The notes under the pieces are model-generated. The model ran no database searches. It worked only from the letters and a program-made list of their open reading frames with translations, and was not told where the DNA came from. From NCBI GenBank assembly GCA_017556885.1, contig JAFYLV010000132.1, positions 1 to 16,467 on the forward strand: a stretch of DNA of 16,467 nucleotides, read 5' to 3'. The DNA comes from Clostridia bacterium. Its GTDB lineage: Bacteria; Bacillota; Clostridia; Oscillospirales; QAMX01. Made by a program: the position numbers and the translations under genes. Shown here in pieces: positions 6,761 through 14,056 of the stretch. Within the stretch, counting starts at the first letter, position 1. Every line of letters begins with the position of its first letter.

Positions 6761-7212
6761 AATAAGCGTTCCGATATTTTCAACGCTTATCAATCCCTTT
6801 TCCACCCTCCGCATCGCATAGGCAACAATCTCCCTTGCGTTGCTTGCCGGATGCGCGATATAGGCGATCAAATGCGTTGCATTCTCCACCGCCCATCGAT
6901 TCGCACGTGAAATGGCAAATCTGCGCGGTATTTTTTCTTCCCCAAAGGGATATACGCTGTCCGTGAATCCTTTCGGCAGTTCCATCTGCCGTTCTCCCGG
7001 ATGATACGGGCAAAGCAGCGTGAGTGTGATATGCGGAAATTCCTTTTTCATCCTTAATAGTACTGATGCCGCGATTCCGTCAAACCTTCCGTAACAGCCA
7101 ACCATAAATTCCCGAACGTCATATTCACAGATATGCCGCGCCACTGCTTGTTTCAGTTTTCTTCGATTTCTAACGGTGCATCTCTGTGCCCGATTAAAAA
7201 ACACCTCTTCAT
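6743..7212 (-). pseudogene. Small SLOG/Rossmann-like protein, frameshifted by one base
   Basis: I read the true start as ATG at 7212, with AAGGAGGG 7 bases upstream. It gives MKRCFLIGHRDAPLEIEEN and then a stop. The -1 frame continues KLKQAVARHICEYDVREFMV, so one A appears to be missing from the four-A run at 7157-7160. Restored, the product is about 156 aa with GHRDAP at 8-13, VGCYGRFDGIAA, PYHPGERQ, YPFGEEKIPRRFAISRANRW and AYIAHPASNAREIVAYA. It looks like a small nucleotide-binding Rossmann protein of the SLOG / DUF1273 (YpsA/YoqJ) type, which I know only as uncharacterised clostridial proteins. The last residues, VSGKM, come from the duplicated flank, so the 3' end is chimeric. An open frame also runs from 7330, but it ignores the start and binding site and overlaps the RHH gene. 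Function unknown. Confidence 0.6.
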
Positions 7213-7224
7213 TCTCCGCCCTCC

Positions 7225-7278
7225 TTATAACATATATTATAACATATTTTTTATCATCGCAATAGCATAATATATGTT
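7225..7278. promoter_or_regulatory. Divergent control region with repeated operator-like sites
   Basis: TTATAACATAT occurs twice in direct orientation, at 7225-7235 and 7237-7247, 12 bases apart. The core AACATATATTAT (7229-7240) returns inverted at 7267-7278. The repeats cover TATAAT (minus strand, 7236-7241), the likely -10 of the SLOG-like gene; a TTGCGA lies 15 bases upstream of it at 7257-7262. The inverted copy sits just before the RHH gene's ribosome binding site. Tandem short sites beside an RHH gene are what autorepression by such a protein usually looks like. Confidence 0.5.
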
Positions 7279-7299
7279 TAGAAAAGGAGGGTTGCTCCG

Positions 7300-7485
7300 A
7301 TGAATGACGAGAAACTGATCGTGACGCCAAAGCGCCCTAAAGGGGATGACGGTTACCGCACATTTTCCATCCGTATCCGCGAAGAACTTGTCAAGCGGAT
7401 CGATGAAATATCCGCGCAGAGCGGCCGCAGCCGTAATGAATTGATCGGACTTTTCTGGACTACGCTGCCGATCACTGCAAAATAG
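7300..7485 (+). CDS. Ribbon-helix-helix DNA-binding protein, 3' end frameshifted
   Basis: The readable frame is 61 aa. Residues 19-26 (YRTFSIRI) form the DNA-contacting strand, REELVKRIDEISAQSG the first helix and SRNELIGL the start of the second: an Arc/MetJ/CopG-type dimeric regulator. The last eleven residues (FWTTLPITAK and neighbours) do not fit. Reading one frame back from 7455 gives LDYAADHCKIEK and a stop at 7491-7493, which completes the amphipathic second helix. One T therefore seems missing from the four-T run 7451-7454. The start has AAAAGGAGGG about 9 bases upstream. The gene is divergent from the SLOG-like gene across repeats it may bind. The short N-terminal tail (LIVTPKRPKG) is one I recall from related clostridial proteins. 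It may be non-functional. Confidence 0.65.
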   Translation: MNDEKLIVTPKRPKGDDGYRTFSIRIREELVKRIDEISAQSGRSRNELIGLFWTTLPITAK

Positions 7486-7553
7486 AAAAATAATAAATAA
7501 ATCATATTCAAAAACGCGTTAATCCGTTTGGCAACCGCGGTCTGAGGGGTAGT

Positions 7554-7696
7554 CCGCACTTTCACGTTATGAATACGACCGGGAGGCTGATAGCCTCACC
7601 TACATTCACAACCGCACCTTTTTTTACAGCAAAAAAGCACCGCAGAAATTCTGCGGTGCTTTCATTTTACGTTCAGGTTTACATCTTGCCGGAGAC
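7554..7696. repeat. Right copy of the 142/143-bp direct repeat
   Basis: About 97 percent identical to 6619-6760. Here it contains the genuine 3' end of the coiled-coil gene (last six codons or so), its terminator, and a half copy of palindromic element B whose right arm carries a mismatch (AGCCTCAC). Outside the copy, at 7494-7553, I see no gene and no palindrome matching the left arm of element B. Confidence 0.9.
7634..7662 (-). terminator. Terminator of the uvrC-rsmD-coaD-coiled-coil unit
   Basis: A GC-rich palindrome (AAAGCACCGCAGA / TCTGCGGTGCTTT) lies 16 bases after the stop at 7679. On the minus strand it is followed by CTTTTTTGC, an intrinsic terminator. Its twin lies at 6698-6726. 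Confidence 0.85.
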
Positions 7697-8233
7697 GGCG
7701 CGGATCTGCTGATGGATCTTCTTCATTTCGGCGAGGCTGCCGCTCATGGCTTCCATGGACTTCTGCAGGGTGCTGTCCAGATACTCGCCGGTGGTCTTGC
7801 GCAGATCGGCGGCGCGGGCTTCGGCCTTGCCGACCATCTCGCGGGACTTGTTCTGCGCATCGGTGAGGATAGCGGCGGCCTGATTGTTGGCATCGGTCAG
7901 GATATCCTTGGCCTTATGGTTTGCCTCCACGGTGATGTTGTTGGCATCCACCATCTCCATGGCCTTGCGGTTGGCTTCCTTAAGGATGTTCTCCGCCTCG
8001 ACCTTTGCGGAATCGATGATATCCATACGGGCATCCAGCACGGAGTTTGCGGCCTTGAGCTCATCGGGCAGGCTGACGCGGATATCCTCTAGAATATCCA
8101 GCACGCGCTCGCGCTCCACGATGCACTTGCCGCCGGAGAGGGGGACAGTCATGGCCTCCTGGACCATATCACCGAGCATGGCGATCATCTGCTCCAGGCT
8201 GCGAAGTTCTTTATTATTCATCTCATTTTCCAT
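7679..8233 (-). CDS. DivIVA-like / V-ATPase subunit E/H-like coiled-coil protein
   Basis: 184 residues. A short N-terminal part (LRSLEQMIAMLGDMVQEAMTVPLSGGKCIVERERVLDILEDIRVSLP) precedes one long charged coiled coil from about 55 to 175. That coiled coil contains imperfect repeats of the type AKDILTDANNQAAAILTDAQ. There is no membrane segment and no nucleotide-binding motif, so labels such as ATPase for this type rest only on the coiled coil. It resembles the small DivIVA-like proteins found beside coaD in clostridial genomes; a role in cell-pole or envelope organisation is inference. The start at 8233 has AGGAGG 9 bases upstream. It is the last gene of the uvrC-rsmD-coaD unit, 47 bases after coaD. 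Its final codons (VSGKM and stop) are the ones copied at 6743-6760. Confidence 0.7.
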   Translation of the reverse strand: MENEMNNKELRSLEQMIAMLGDMVQEAMTVPLSGGKCIVERERVLDILEDIRVSLPDELKAANSVLDARMDIIDSAKVEAENILKEANRKAMEMVDANNITVEANHKAKDILTDANNQAAAILTDAQNKSREMVGKAEARAADLRKTTGEYLDSTLQKSMEAMSGSLAEMKKIHQQIRAVSGKM

Positions 8234-8280
8234 TTCAATGTGCCTCCTGTTAAGTTTGGGGATGGCTATTCTTATATATT

Positions 8281-8763
8281 TTACTTTATTTTCAGCCGTT
8301 CTGCAATATCTTTTTCAATAATTTTCGGCACCATATAGGATATTTCGCCGCCGTAACGGGCGATTTCCTTCACAGCGCTGGAGGAAAGGAACTGGAACTC
8401 TCCCCTTGCGGGCAGAAAGACGGTTTCCAGATTGGGGTTAAGACGACGGTTTGCCAGCGCCATCTGGAATTCATACTCATAGTCGGACACGGCGCGCAGT
8501 CCCTTGACGACGGTACAGGCGTGGCGCTCGCGGGCATACTCGGCCAGCAGTCCGGTGTAGCTGTCCACCTCCACCTTGGGAATGCCCTCCGTCACGCGGC
8601 GGAGCATTTCCACGCGTTCGTCGATGGTAAAGGAGGCCTGCTTGGATTTGTTGACCATGACCACCACCACGAGCTTGTCAAAGAGCTTGGCCGCTCGCTT
8701 GATGATGTCGAAATGGCCGTTGGTGACCGGGTCGAAGCTGCCCGGATAGATGGCGATCTTCAT
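8281..8763 (-). CDS. coaD: Phosphopantetheine adenylyltransferase
   Basis: 160 residues, the family length. CoaD transfers AMP from ATP to 4'-phosphopantetheine to give dephospho-CoA, the fourth step of CoA synthesis, in the cytoplasm. Nucleotidyltransferase motifs are all present: YPGSFDPVTNGH with the T-x-G-H signature at 14-17, KGLRAVSDYEYEFQMALANRRL in the middle, and LSSSAVKEIARYGG near the C-terminus. The ATG at 8763 is chosen because the protein family begins MKIAIYPG. The frame stays open further upstream only through the end of rsmD. AGGGAG lies about 11 bases upstream, a modest site, consistent with coupling to rsmD, whose stop is 16 bases away. The rsmD-coaD pair is conserved widely in bacteria. 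Confidence 0.96.
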   Translation of the reverse strand: MKIAIYPGSFDPVTNGHFDIIKRAAKLFDKLVVVVMVNKSKQASFTIDERVEMLRRVTEGIPKVEVDSYTGLLAEYARERHACTVVKGLRAVSDYEYEFQMALANRRLNPNLETVFLPARGEFQFLSSSAVKEIARYGGEISYMVPKIIEKDIAERLKIK

Positions 8764-8779
8764 AATGATATCCGCTCCC

Positions 8780-9337
8780 TTATCCGACCGACCGCTCGTA
8801 GACAGCAATGCGGGTCCGGCCGTAGTTGTAGCACTTGCGGAGGGTGATCTTGCCGGAAAGCTCCGGCAGGCGATCATCGCCCTCGCTCTCACAGACAATT
8901 ATACCACCCGGAACCAGAATGTCAATGTCCTCGATGATGTGCAGGGCGGACTCGATCTGTACCGGGGCGGAGGCATAGGGCGGATCCATGAAGATGAGGC
9001 CGAAGCTTCCGGGCGCACAGCCCTTCAGGAAGGCCTTATAGTCTCCCACCGTCACCCTCGCCTTGTCGGTAAAACGGCACTTGTCCACATTCTTGCGGAC
9101 GATCTCGGCGGAGGCGCGGCTGTTGTCCACAAAAACCGCACCGGCTGCACCGCGGGAAAGGGCCTCGATGCCCAGCTGACCGGAGCCGGCAAAAAGATCC
9201 AGCACCTCACGGCCCTCGATATCAAACTGAATGGCGCTGAAGAGGGCCTCCTTGACCTTGCCCGCGGTGGGGCGGACGTCCATCCCCTCCGGGGAGATGA
9301 GCTGGATACCTCTTGCGCTGCCTGTGATCACTCTCAT
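8780..9337 (-). CDS. rsmD: 16S rRNA (guanine966-N2)-methyltransferase
   Basis: 185 residues. RsmD methylates N2 of G966 in helix 31 of 16S rRNA using S-adenosylmethionine. Visible motifs are the start MRVITGSARG, the RPTAGKVKEALFS segment at 22-34, the SAM motif DLFAGSGQLGIEALSRGA at 47-64, and the catalytic DPPY at 118-121. Its ATG overlaps the uvrC stop (ATGA), a sign of translational coupling, and AGGAAAGG precedes it within the uvrC coding sequence. coaD follows after 16 bases. Confidence 0.95.
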   Translation of the reverse strand: MRVITGSARGIQLISPEGMDVRPTAGKVKEALFSAIQFDIEGREVLDLFAGSGQLGIEALSRGAAGAVFVDNSRASAEIVRKNVDKCRFTDKARVTVGDYKAFLKGCAPGSFGLIFMDPPYASAPVQIESALHIIEDIDILVPGGIIVCESEGDDRLPELSGKITLRKCYNYGRTRIAVYERSVG

Positions 9338-11154
9338 GGTTTTTCTTTCCTTTCCTCAAATCGGGCGCGGATGGCTGCTGCCACCGACGCCGGAACGATT
9401 TTCTCCAAAGCCTCCTGCGATGCAGCTTTCACCGCCCGCAGACTGCCAAAATGTTTTAAAAGTGCCTTCTTCCGTGCGGGGCCAACACCGGGGATGTCGT
9501 CCAGCACGCTTTTTGAAAGCCGGGAATCCCGCACCGTGCGGTGGAAGGTCACCGCATAGCGGTGCACCTCCTCCTGCAGGCTTCCCACCAGCGCAAACAG
9601 ACCGGGGGATGCCGTGAGGGCGTATTCACCGCCGCCGGCATCGCACAGGGCGCGGGTGCGGTGGTGGTCGTCCTTTTTCATGCCGAAGACGGGGATGTTC
9701 TCCCCCGCCTCGCGCACCACCCGCAGGGCTTCCGCCGTCTGGGTCTCGCCGCCGTCGATGAGAATGAGGTCGGGGCGGCGGTCAAAGCCGGGATTTGCCG
9801 CCTTATATTCCGCCATTCGGCGGGTGAGGGTCTCTCCCATGGCGCGCACATCATCCTGCCCTTCGGCGCGGATGCGGAATTTGCGGTACTGGCTGCGCGC
9901 CGGACGCCCCTCCTCCAGCACCACCATACCGGCAACGATACCGACATCGCCGGTATTGGAGATATCGTAGGCCTCGATGCGGTGAGGCGGAACGGAAAGT
10001 CCCACCAGCTCACCGAGCTCGGCAAGCGCCTTGCCGCTTTTCCTCGCGGCGGAGGCCCTGCGGGCGATCTCCTCTGCGGCATTTTCACAGGCCATGACGG
10101 CCAGCGCTCTGCGCTTGCCCCGTTCGGGCACGGACAGCTCCACCTGCCGCTCCGCAAGACTGCGGAGAAGGTCGCCAAGCACCTCTCCTCCCTCGGCAAG
10201 GGCGGAGACCAGCACCGTGGGCGGCGGCGTGTGCTCCTCGTGGTAGAAACGGGCGATGAATTCCTCCGCCAGTTCTCCGGCTTCCTCGCCGGAGGCGGCC
10301 GGCACGGAAAAGAACTCTTTATCCGCCAGCGTTCCGCCCATATAATGCAGCACGGCGATGCCGCTGCCTTCCGGCGCGGCGTGAACGCCGATGATATCCA
10401 TATTTCCGTCGCCGCCGACGATCTTCTGCTTTTCCTCCAGCTTCCGCACGGCATTCATGCGGTCGCGAAGTCCTGCAGCCCGTTCAAACTGCATTTCCTC
10501 TGCGGCGGCGAGCATATCCCGCGAAAGCTCGGAAAGCAGTTCGCCCGTCCGCCCCTGCAGAAGCTTTTCCGCCTCCGCGATACGGCGGCGGTACTCCTCC
10601 GCGGAGATGCGCCCGGCGCAGGGCGCATCGCACCGCCCGATCTGGGCGCGGATGCAGGGTCTTCCCTTTCCGATATCCCTTGGAAAGCGGCGGCTGCAGG
10701 CAGGCAGGCGCAGCGCCTCGCCGATGGTCTCCACCGCAAAATGCGCCGCGGCTCTTCCGCCGTAGGGCCCGAAATACCGCGCGCCGTCCTTTGCGCGCTT
10801 TCCTTCCACCGTGAGGCGGGGATATTCCTCCCGCGGGTCGATGCGAACGAAGGGATATCCCTTATCGTCCTTTAAGAGGATGTTGTACTTGGGCTTGTAT
10901 TTTTTGATGAGGTTATTTTCCAGCACCAGCGCTTCCAGCTCGGTGTCGGTGAGGATGACCTCGAAATCCGCCGCATTTCGCACCATATTGGCCACTTTAC
11001 GGGGATGATCCGTGCGAGCAAAGTACTGGCTGACGCGGTTTTTCAGTTTTTTTGCCTTTCCGACGTAGATGACCTTGCCCTCCCGGTCGCGCATGATATA
11101 GACACCGGGGGTCAGCGGCAGGGCGGCCGCCTTCGTCCGTCTTTCATCCGGCAT
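9334..11154 (-). CDS. uvrC: Excinuclease ABC subunit C
   Basis: 606 residues. UvrC makes the two incisions in nucleotide excision repair together with UvrA and UvrB. The domains stand in the usual order: N-terminal GIY-YIG nuclease (GVYIMRD at 17-23, VIYVGKAKKLKNRV around 28-41), the UVR motif that contacts UvrB (about 195-235, EEMQFERAAGLRDRM), the RNase H-like C-terminal nuclease (EAYDISNTGDVGIVAGMVV), and a helix-hairpin-helix (LDDIPGVGPARKKALLKHFG) near the end. The ATG at 11154 has GGGAGGG 6 bases upstream. A TTG seven codons earlier would also be open but has no comparable site. The gene begins only 30 bases after the ptsH terminator, and no separate promoter is evident, so expression may depend on read-through. 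uvrA and uvrB are not in the window. Confidence 0.97.
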   Translation of the reverse strand: MPDERRTKAAALPLTPGVYIMRDREGKVIYVGKAKKLKNRVSQYFARTDHPRKVANMVRNAADFEVILTDTELEALVLENNLIKKYKPKYNILLKDDKGYPFVRIDPREEYPRLTVEGKRAKDGARYFGPYGGRAAAHFAVETIGEALRLPACSRRFPRDIGKGRPCIRAQIGRCDAPCAGRISAEEYRRRIAEAEKLLQGRTGELLSELSRDMLAAAEEMQFERAAGLRDRMNAVRKLEEKQKIVGGDGNMDIIGVHAAPEGSGIAVLHYMGGTLADKEFFSVPAASGEEAGELAEEFIARFYHEEHTPPPTVLVSALAEGGEVLGDLLRSLAERQVELSVPERGKRRALAVMACENAAEEIARRASAARKSGKALAELGELVGLSVPPHRIEAYDISNTGDVGIVAGMVVLEEGRPARSQYRKFRIRAEGQDDVRAMGETLTRRMAEYKAANPGFDRRPDLILIDGGETQTAEALRVVREAGENIPVFGMKKDDHHRTRALCDAGGGEYALTASPGLFALVGSLQEEVHRYAVTFHRTVRDSRLSKSVLDDIPGVGPARKKALLKHFGSLRAVKAASQEALEKIVPASVAAAIRARFEERKEKP

Positions 11155-11183
11155 ATTCCGCCCTCCCTTTCCCAAAAAGTCAA

Positions 11184-11227
11184 AAAGGAATATGCAGTCC
11201 CAATTGCCCGGGACGGCATATTCCTTT
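11184..11227 (-). terminator. Terminator of ptsH
   Basis: A 12-bp stem (AAAGGAATATGC at 11184-11195 with GCATATTCCTTT at 11216-11227) is extended by an inner GTCCC/GGGAC pairing, 32 bases after the ptsH stop. On the minus strand it ends in CCTTTTTGACTTTTTGG. It separates ptsH from uvrC. Confidence 0.8.
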
Positions 11228-11259
11228 CCCTAAAAGATCTTTTCGATACCGACCCGGCC

Positions 11260-11520
11260 TTAGTTGAGGCCGTTCTCCAGCAGATCGCAGAGGCCGTCCA
11301 CGGCATCCTGCTCATCAGCACCGTCGGCGGAGATCTCTACCGTGTAGCCGTTGGTGATCCCCAGGGAGAGGACGCCGAGAAGGCTCTTGGCGTTGACCTT
11401 GCGATCGTCGCGGCCGATCCAGATGGAGCACTTGTACTCGTTTGCCTTCTGAATGAAGAAGGTAGCAGGTCTTGCGTGCAGGCCGACCTCGTTGTTCACC
11501 GTTGCATTCTTAGATACCAT
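11260..11520 (-). CDS. ptsH: HPr phosphocarrier protein of the sugar phosphotransferase system
   Basis: 86 residues, close to the usual 85-88. GLHARPATFF places His15 (site phosphorylated by PEP/EI) exactly where expected, and KSLLGVLSLGI gives Ser46, the HPr-kinase regulatory site used in Firmicutes for CcpA-dependent catabolite repression. Having both residues, it is a true HPr and not the His-less paralogue Crh. The start at 11520 has AAAGGTGG about 8 bases upstream. It has its own promoter and terminator and so is monocistronic; ptsI is not adjacent. In related genomes an HPr-like gene often lies in a uvrC/rapZ/whiA neighbourhood, and the position next to uvrC may be a remnant of that order (inference). 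Confidence 0.93.
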   Translation of the reverse strand: MVSKNATVNNEVGLHARPATFFIQKANEYKCSIWIGRDDRKVNAKSLLGVLSLGITNGYTVEISADGADEQDAVDGLCDLLENGLN

Positions 11521-11574
11521 GGAACCGTTCCACCTTTACAGCATAATTACAGGGATAGCGTTTCATCTTAGATT

Positions 11575-11603
11575 ATTGTAACCGATTGCGTCAAAAAAGT
11601 CAA
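11575..11603 (-). promoter_or_regulatory. Sigma-A promoter of ptsH
   Basis: On the minus strand there is TTGACT (11598-11603) and TACAAT (11575-11580) with a 17-base spacer, the closest match to consensus in the window. It lies 55 bases before the ptsH ATG, in the 147-base gap after mutS2. No convincing mutS2 terminator is seen in that gap; only a weak TCTTTT/AAAAGA hairpin around 11632-11652. Confidence 0.75.
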
Positions 11604-11667
11604 CATTTCCTTATTGTATATGCCTACAAAATCTTTTCGGCGCAAAAGAACCCTTCCGTCGAAGATG

Positions 11668-14052
11668 CTACAGTTCCACCACCGTGACACCGGTATCGCC
11701 CTCGCCCCAGACACCTCCGCGGAAGGTTTTGACCTGACGGCTGTGCTGCAGGGCTCTGCGCACGGCATCCCGCAGGGCACCGGTGCCCTTGCCGTGAATG
11801 ATGGTCACCTGATGCAGTCCCGCACGGGACACACAGTCCAGATAATCGTCCAGCTCCATGATGGCCTCGTCCGCCGTCATGCCGCGCAGGTCAAGCTCGG
11901 TGGAAGCGCGCTCCTTGGCGGAGCTCACGACGCCGGAGACGGTAATGCCCGAAGCCTTCTCTCTCGCCGCCTTGCCGCGGGCAAGCTTCAGCTCGCTTTG
12001 ATCCACAGTCACCTTCATGATACCGGCAGCGACGGTGATACGCCCGTCGGGGGCGACCGCGGTGACGGTACCGGTCACGCCGTGGCGCACCAGCTCCACC
12101 ACCTCGCCCACCTTGGGCGGCTGTCCCTTGGGGAAATCCGTCTTGACCGGTTCTTTTTTCCGTTCGGGGCGCTTTTCCAGCTCCCGGATACTGTGCTTTG
12201 CCCGGGCGCGGGCCTCCAGCAGCTGCTCATCAAAGCCGGAGCGCTGCATCTCCCGCCGCAGCTCCTCGATCTCCGAGAGCACGGCAGCGGCGCGGCCCTT
12301 GGCCTCCGCAAGGATATGCTCCGCCTCGCGGGCGGCCTCCTCGCGAAGGGATTCACGCACCTTGCGGGCGGCCTCCGCCTCGGCGGCCATCTTTTCGTTG
12401 CGGCCAAGCAGCTCTTTGTTCTGGCGCTCGGTGTTTTCCCGCTGCTTCTGCAGCTCATGCCGCTCGCGGATGAGACCTTCCACGACCTCCTCAAAATACT
12501 TGTTCTCCGAGGAAACATGGGTGCCCGCATGCTCGATGATATCCTCCGGCAGTCCGAGCCGGGAGGCGATGGCAAAGGCATTGGATTTGCCCGGCACACC
12601 GATGAGCAGCCTGTAGGTGGGACGCAGGGTCTCCACGTCAAACTCGCAGGCGGCGTTCATAACACCTTCGGTGCGCAGGGCGAACATTTTCAGCTCCGCG
12701 TAATGGGTCGTCGCCGCAACCTTTGCACCGGCCTTACGGGCAGCCTCGATGATGGCGATGGCCAGCGCCGCGCCCTCTGCCGGGTCTGTGCCGGCGCCAA
12801 GCTCATCAAAAAGAATGAGGGAGCCGCGCAGGGGACGGGCAAGGATATCGATAATATTGCGCATATGGGAGGAGAAGGTGGACAGCGACTGCTCGATGGA
12901 CTGCTCATCGCCGATATCGGCGCAGACCGTCGTATAGAAGCCGGTCTCGGAATCCTCCCGGGCAGGGATATACAGGCCGCAGGCCGCCATCAGGCAGCAA
13001 AGGCCGAGGGTCTTCAGGCTGACGGTCTTGCCTCCGGTATTGGGGCCGGTAACGATGAGGGTGTCAAAGTCTCCGCCCACGGAAATATCGATGGGCACCA
13101 CCGTCTCCTTCTTCAGCAGGGGATGGCGGGCACGGAAAAGCGCGGTCTTCCCCTCCGCATTGAGGCGGGGGCGGGTGCCGTCAATCGCATCGGCATACTT
13201 TGCACGGGCAAAGATGGCATCCAGTTCGGTGAGCAGCCGGTAATCCTGCCGGATGCTGTCCGCAAAGCCCGCCGCTTCGGCGGAAAGGGCAGCGATGATG
13301 CGCTCCTCCTCCCGCTTTGCCTTGCCCTCCAGCTCTGCCACCTTATTGTTGGCGGTCACAACGCTCATGGGTTCCACAAAGAGGGTAGCGCCGGAGGCGG
13401 AGGTATCGTGGACGATGCCGGGAACGTCCGCCTTGTGCTCGCTCTTGACGGGCACGCAGAAACGTCCGCCGCGCTGGGTGATGATGCCCTCCTGCAGATA
13501 GCGGCCCGCGGACACCAGCATATGCTGCAGGATATCCCGCACCTTGAGCTCCTGGGTACGGATCTGGCGGCGCAGCTCGGAAAGCTCCGGGCTTGCCGCA
13601 TCGGAAAGGCGATCCTCTCCGGCGATGGAAAGCTCGATCTTTTCTTCAAAATAGCGGTTGATGTACAGGCGGTTGAAGCGGGAATCGAGGCACGTGCGAA
13701 TCTCATCCCGGTCACCGGTGTTGTAATCGGCCGTGGCGGCAGCGGAGCGAAGCAGCGCCGCAACGCACAAAAGCTCCCGCAGGCTCATCACACCTCCGAG
13801 CTCCGCGCGTGCAAGGCTCTCACCGCAGTCGGAGATGCCCGCAAAGGCCGGATAACCCCGGCGGCGGGAAAGCTCAAGCGCTGCCTCGGTCTCCTCCAGC
13901 AGGCGCGCCGCATCGGCAATATCCTCCGCCGGATACAGGCGGCGGCAGAGCGCCGCGCCTCCGGCGGAGCTGGCATGGGCCGCAAGCCGCTCCAACACCT
14001 TGGGCAGCTCCAGCACCTCCATGGATTTTGTTCTGATATCGTTCAATGTCAT
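11668..14052 (-). CDS. mutS2: Endonuclease MutS2 with C-terminal Smr domain
   Basis: 794 residues, the normal size for MutS2 (about 780-790). MutS2 is a MutS-like ATPase without the mismatch-recognition domain; it is linked to limiting recombination and, in Bacillus, to rescue of collided ribosomes. The core and lever region spans about 1-320. The P-loop GPNTGGKT is at 336-343, and the Walker B FDELGAGTDP around 414-423, followed by ATTHYAELK. A long coiled coil covers about 510-620. A KOW-like segment follows (GEVVELVRHGVTGTVTAV), and then the Smr nuclease domain from about 718, with LDLRG and HGKGTGALR. The start ATG at 14052 lies 4 bases after the recO stop. The GAGG overlapping that stop sits very close to the ATG, so translation probably depends on coupling to recO. 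In-frame codons upstream lie inside recO and are rejected. Confidence 0.96.
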   Translation of the reverse strand: MTLNDIRTKSMEVLELPKVLERLAAHASSAGGAALCRRLYPAEDIADAARLLEETEAALELSRRRGYPAFAGISDCGESLARAELGGVMSLRELLCVAALLRSAAATADYNTGDRDEIRTCLDSRFNRLYINRYFEEKIELSIAGEDRLSDAASPELSELRRQIRTQELKVRDILQHMLVSAGRYLQEGIITQRGGRFCVPVKSEHKADVPGIVHDTSASGATLFVEPMSVVTANNKVAELEGKAKREEERIIAALSAEAAGFADSIRQDYRLLTELDAIFARAKYADAIDGTRPRLNAEGKTALFRARHPLLKKETVVPIDISVGGDFDTLIVTGPNTGGKTVSLKTLGLCCLMAACGLYIPAREDSETGFYTTVCADIGDEQSIEQSLSTFSSHMRNIIDILARPLRGSLILFDELGAGTDPAEGAALAIAIIEAARKAGAKVAATTHYAELKMFALRTEGVMNAACEFDVETLRPTYRLLIGVPGKSNAFAIASRLGLPEDIIEHAGTHVSSENKYFEEVVEGLIRERHELQKQRENTERQNKELLGRNEKMAAEAEAARKVRESLREEAAREAEHILAEAKGRAAAVLSEIEELRREMQRSGFDEQLLEARARAKHSIRELEKRPERKKEPVKTDFPKGQPPKVGEVVELVRHGVTGTVTAVAPDGRITVAAGIMKVTVDQSELKLARGKAAREKASGITVSGVVSSAKERASTELDLRGMTADEAIMELDDYLDCVSRAGLHQVTIIHGKGTGALRDAVRRALQHSRQVKTFRGGVWGEGDTGVTVVEL

Positions 14053-14056
14053 ATCC

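Noticed and set aside
6743..7330. Taking the whole 195-codon minus frame as the SLOG-like protein
   Set aside because: Its first 50 or so residues do not look like the family, and it would overlap the divergent RHH gene and control region. The proper N-terminus (GHRDAP) and ribosome binding site lie in another frame from 7212.
7353..7565. 70-codon minus frame over the RHH gene
   Set aside because: Antisense shadow with no start signal. It crosses the edge of the duplicated segment.
8764..8898. N-terminal extension of coaD
   Set aside because: It would read through the 3' end of rsmD in another frame. CoaD proteins begin at MKIAIYPG.
11155..11175. Earlier TTG start for uvrC
   Set aside because: The ATG at 11154 has a much better ribosome binding site and matches the usual UvrC N-terminus.
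11632..11652. Terminator for mutS2
   Set aside because: The TCTTTT/AAAAGA stem is only six weak pairs and lacks a clear T-tract after it; too weak to list as a feature.
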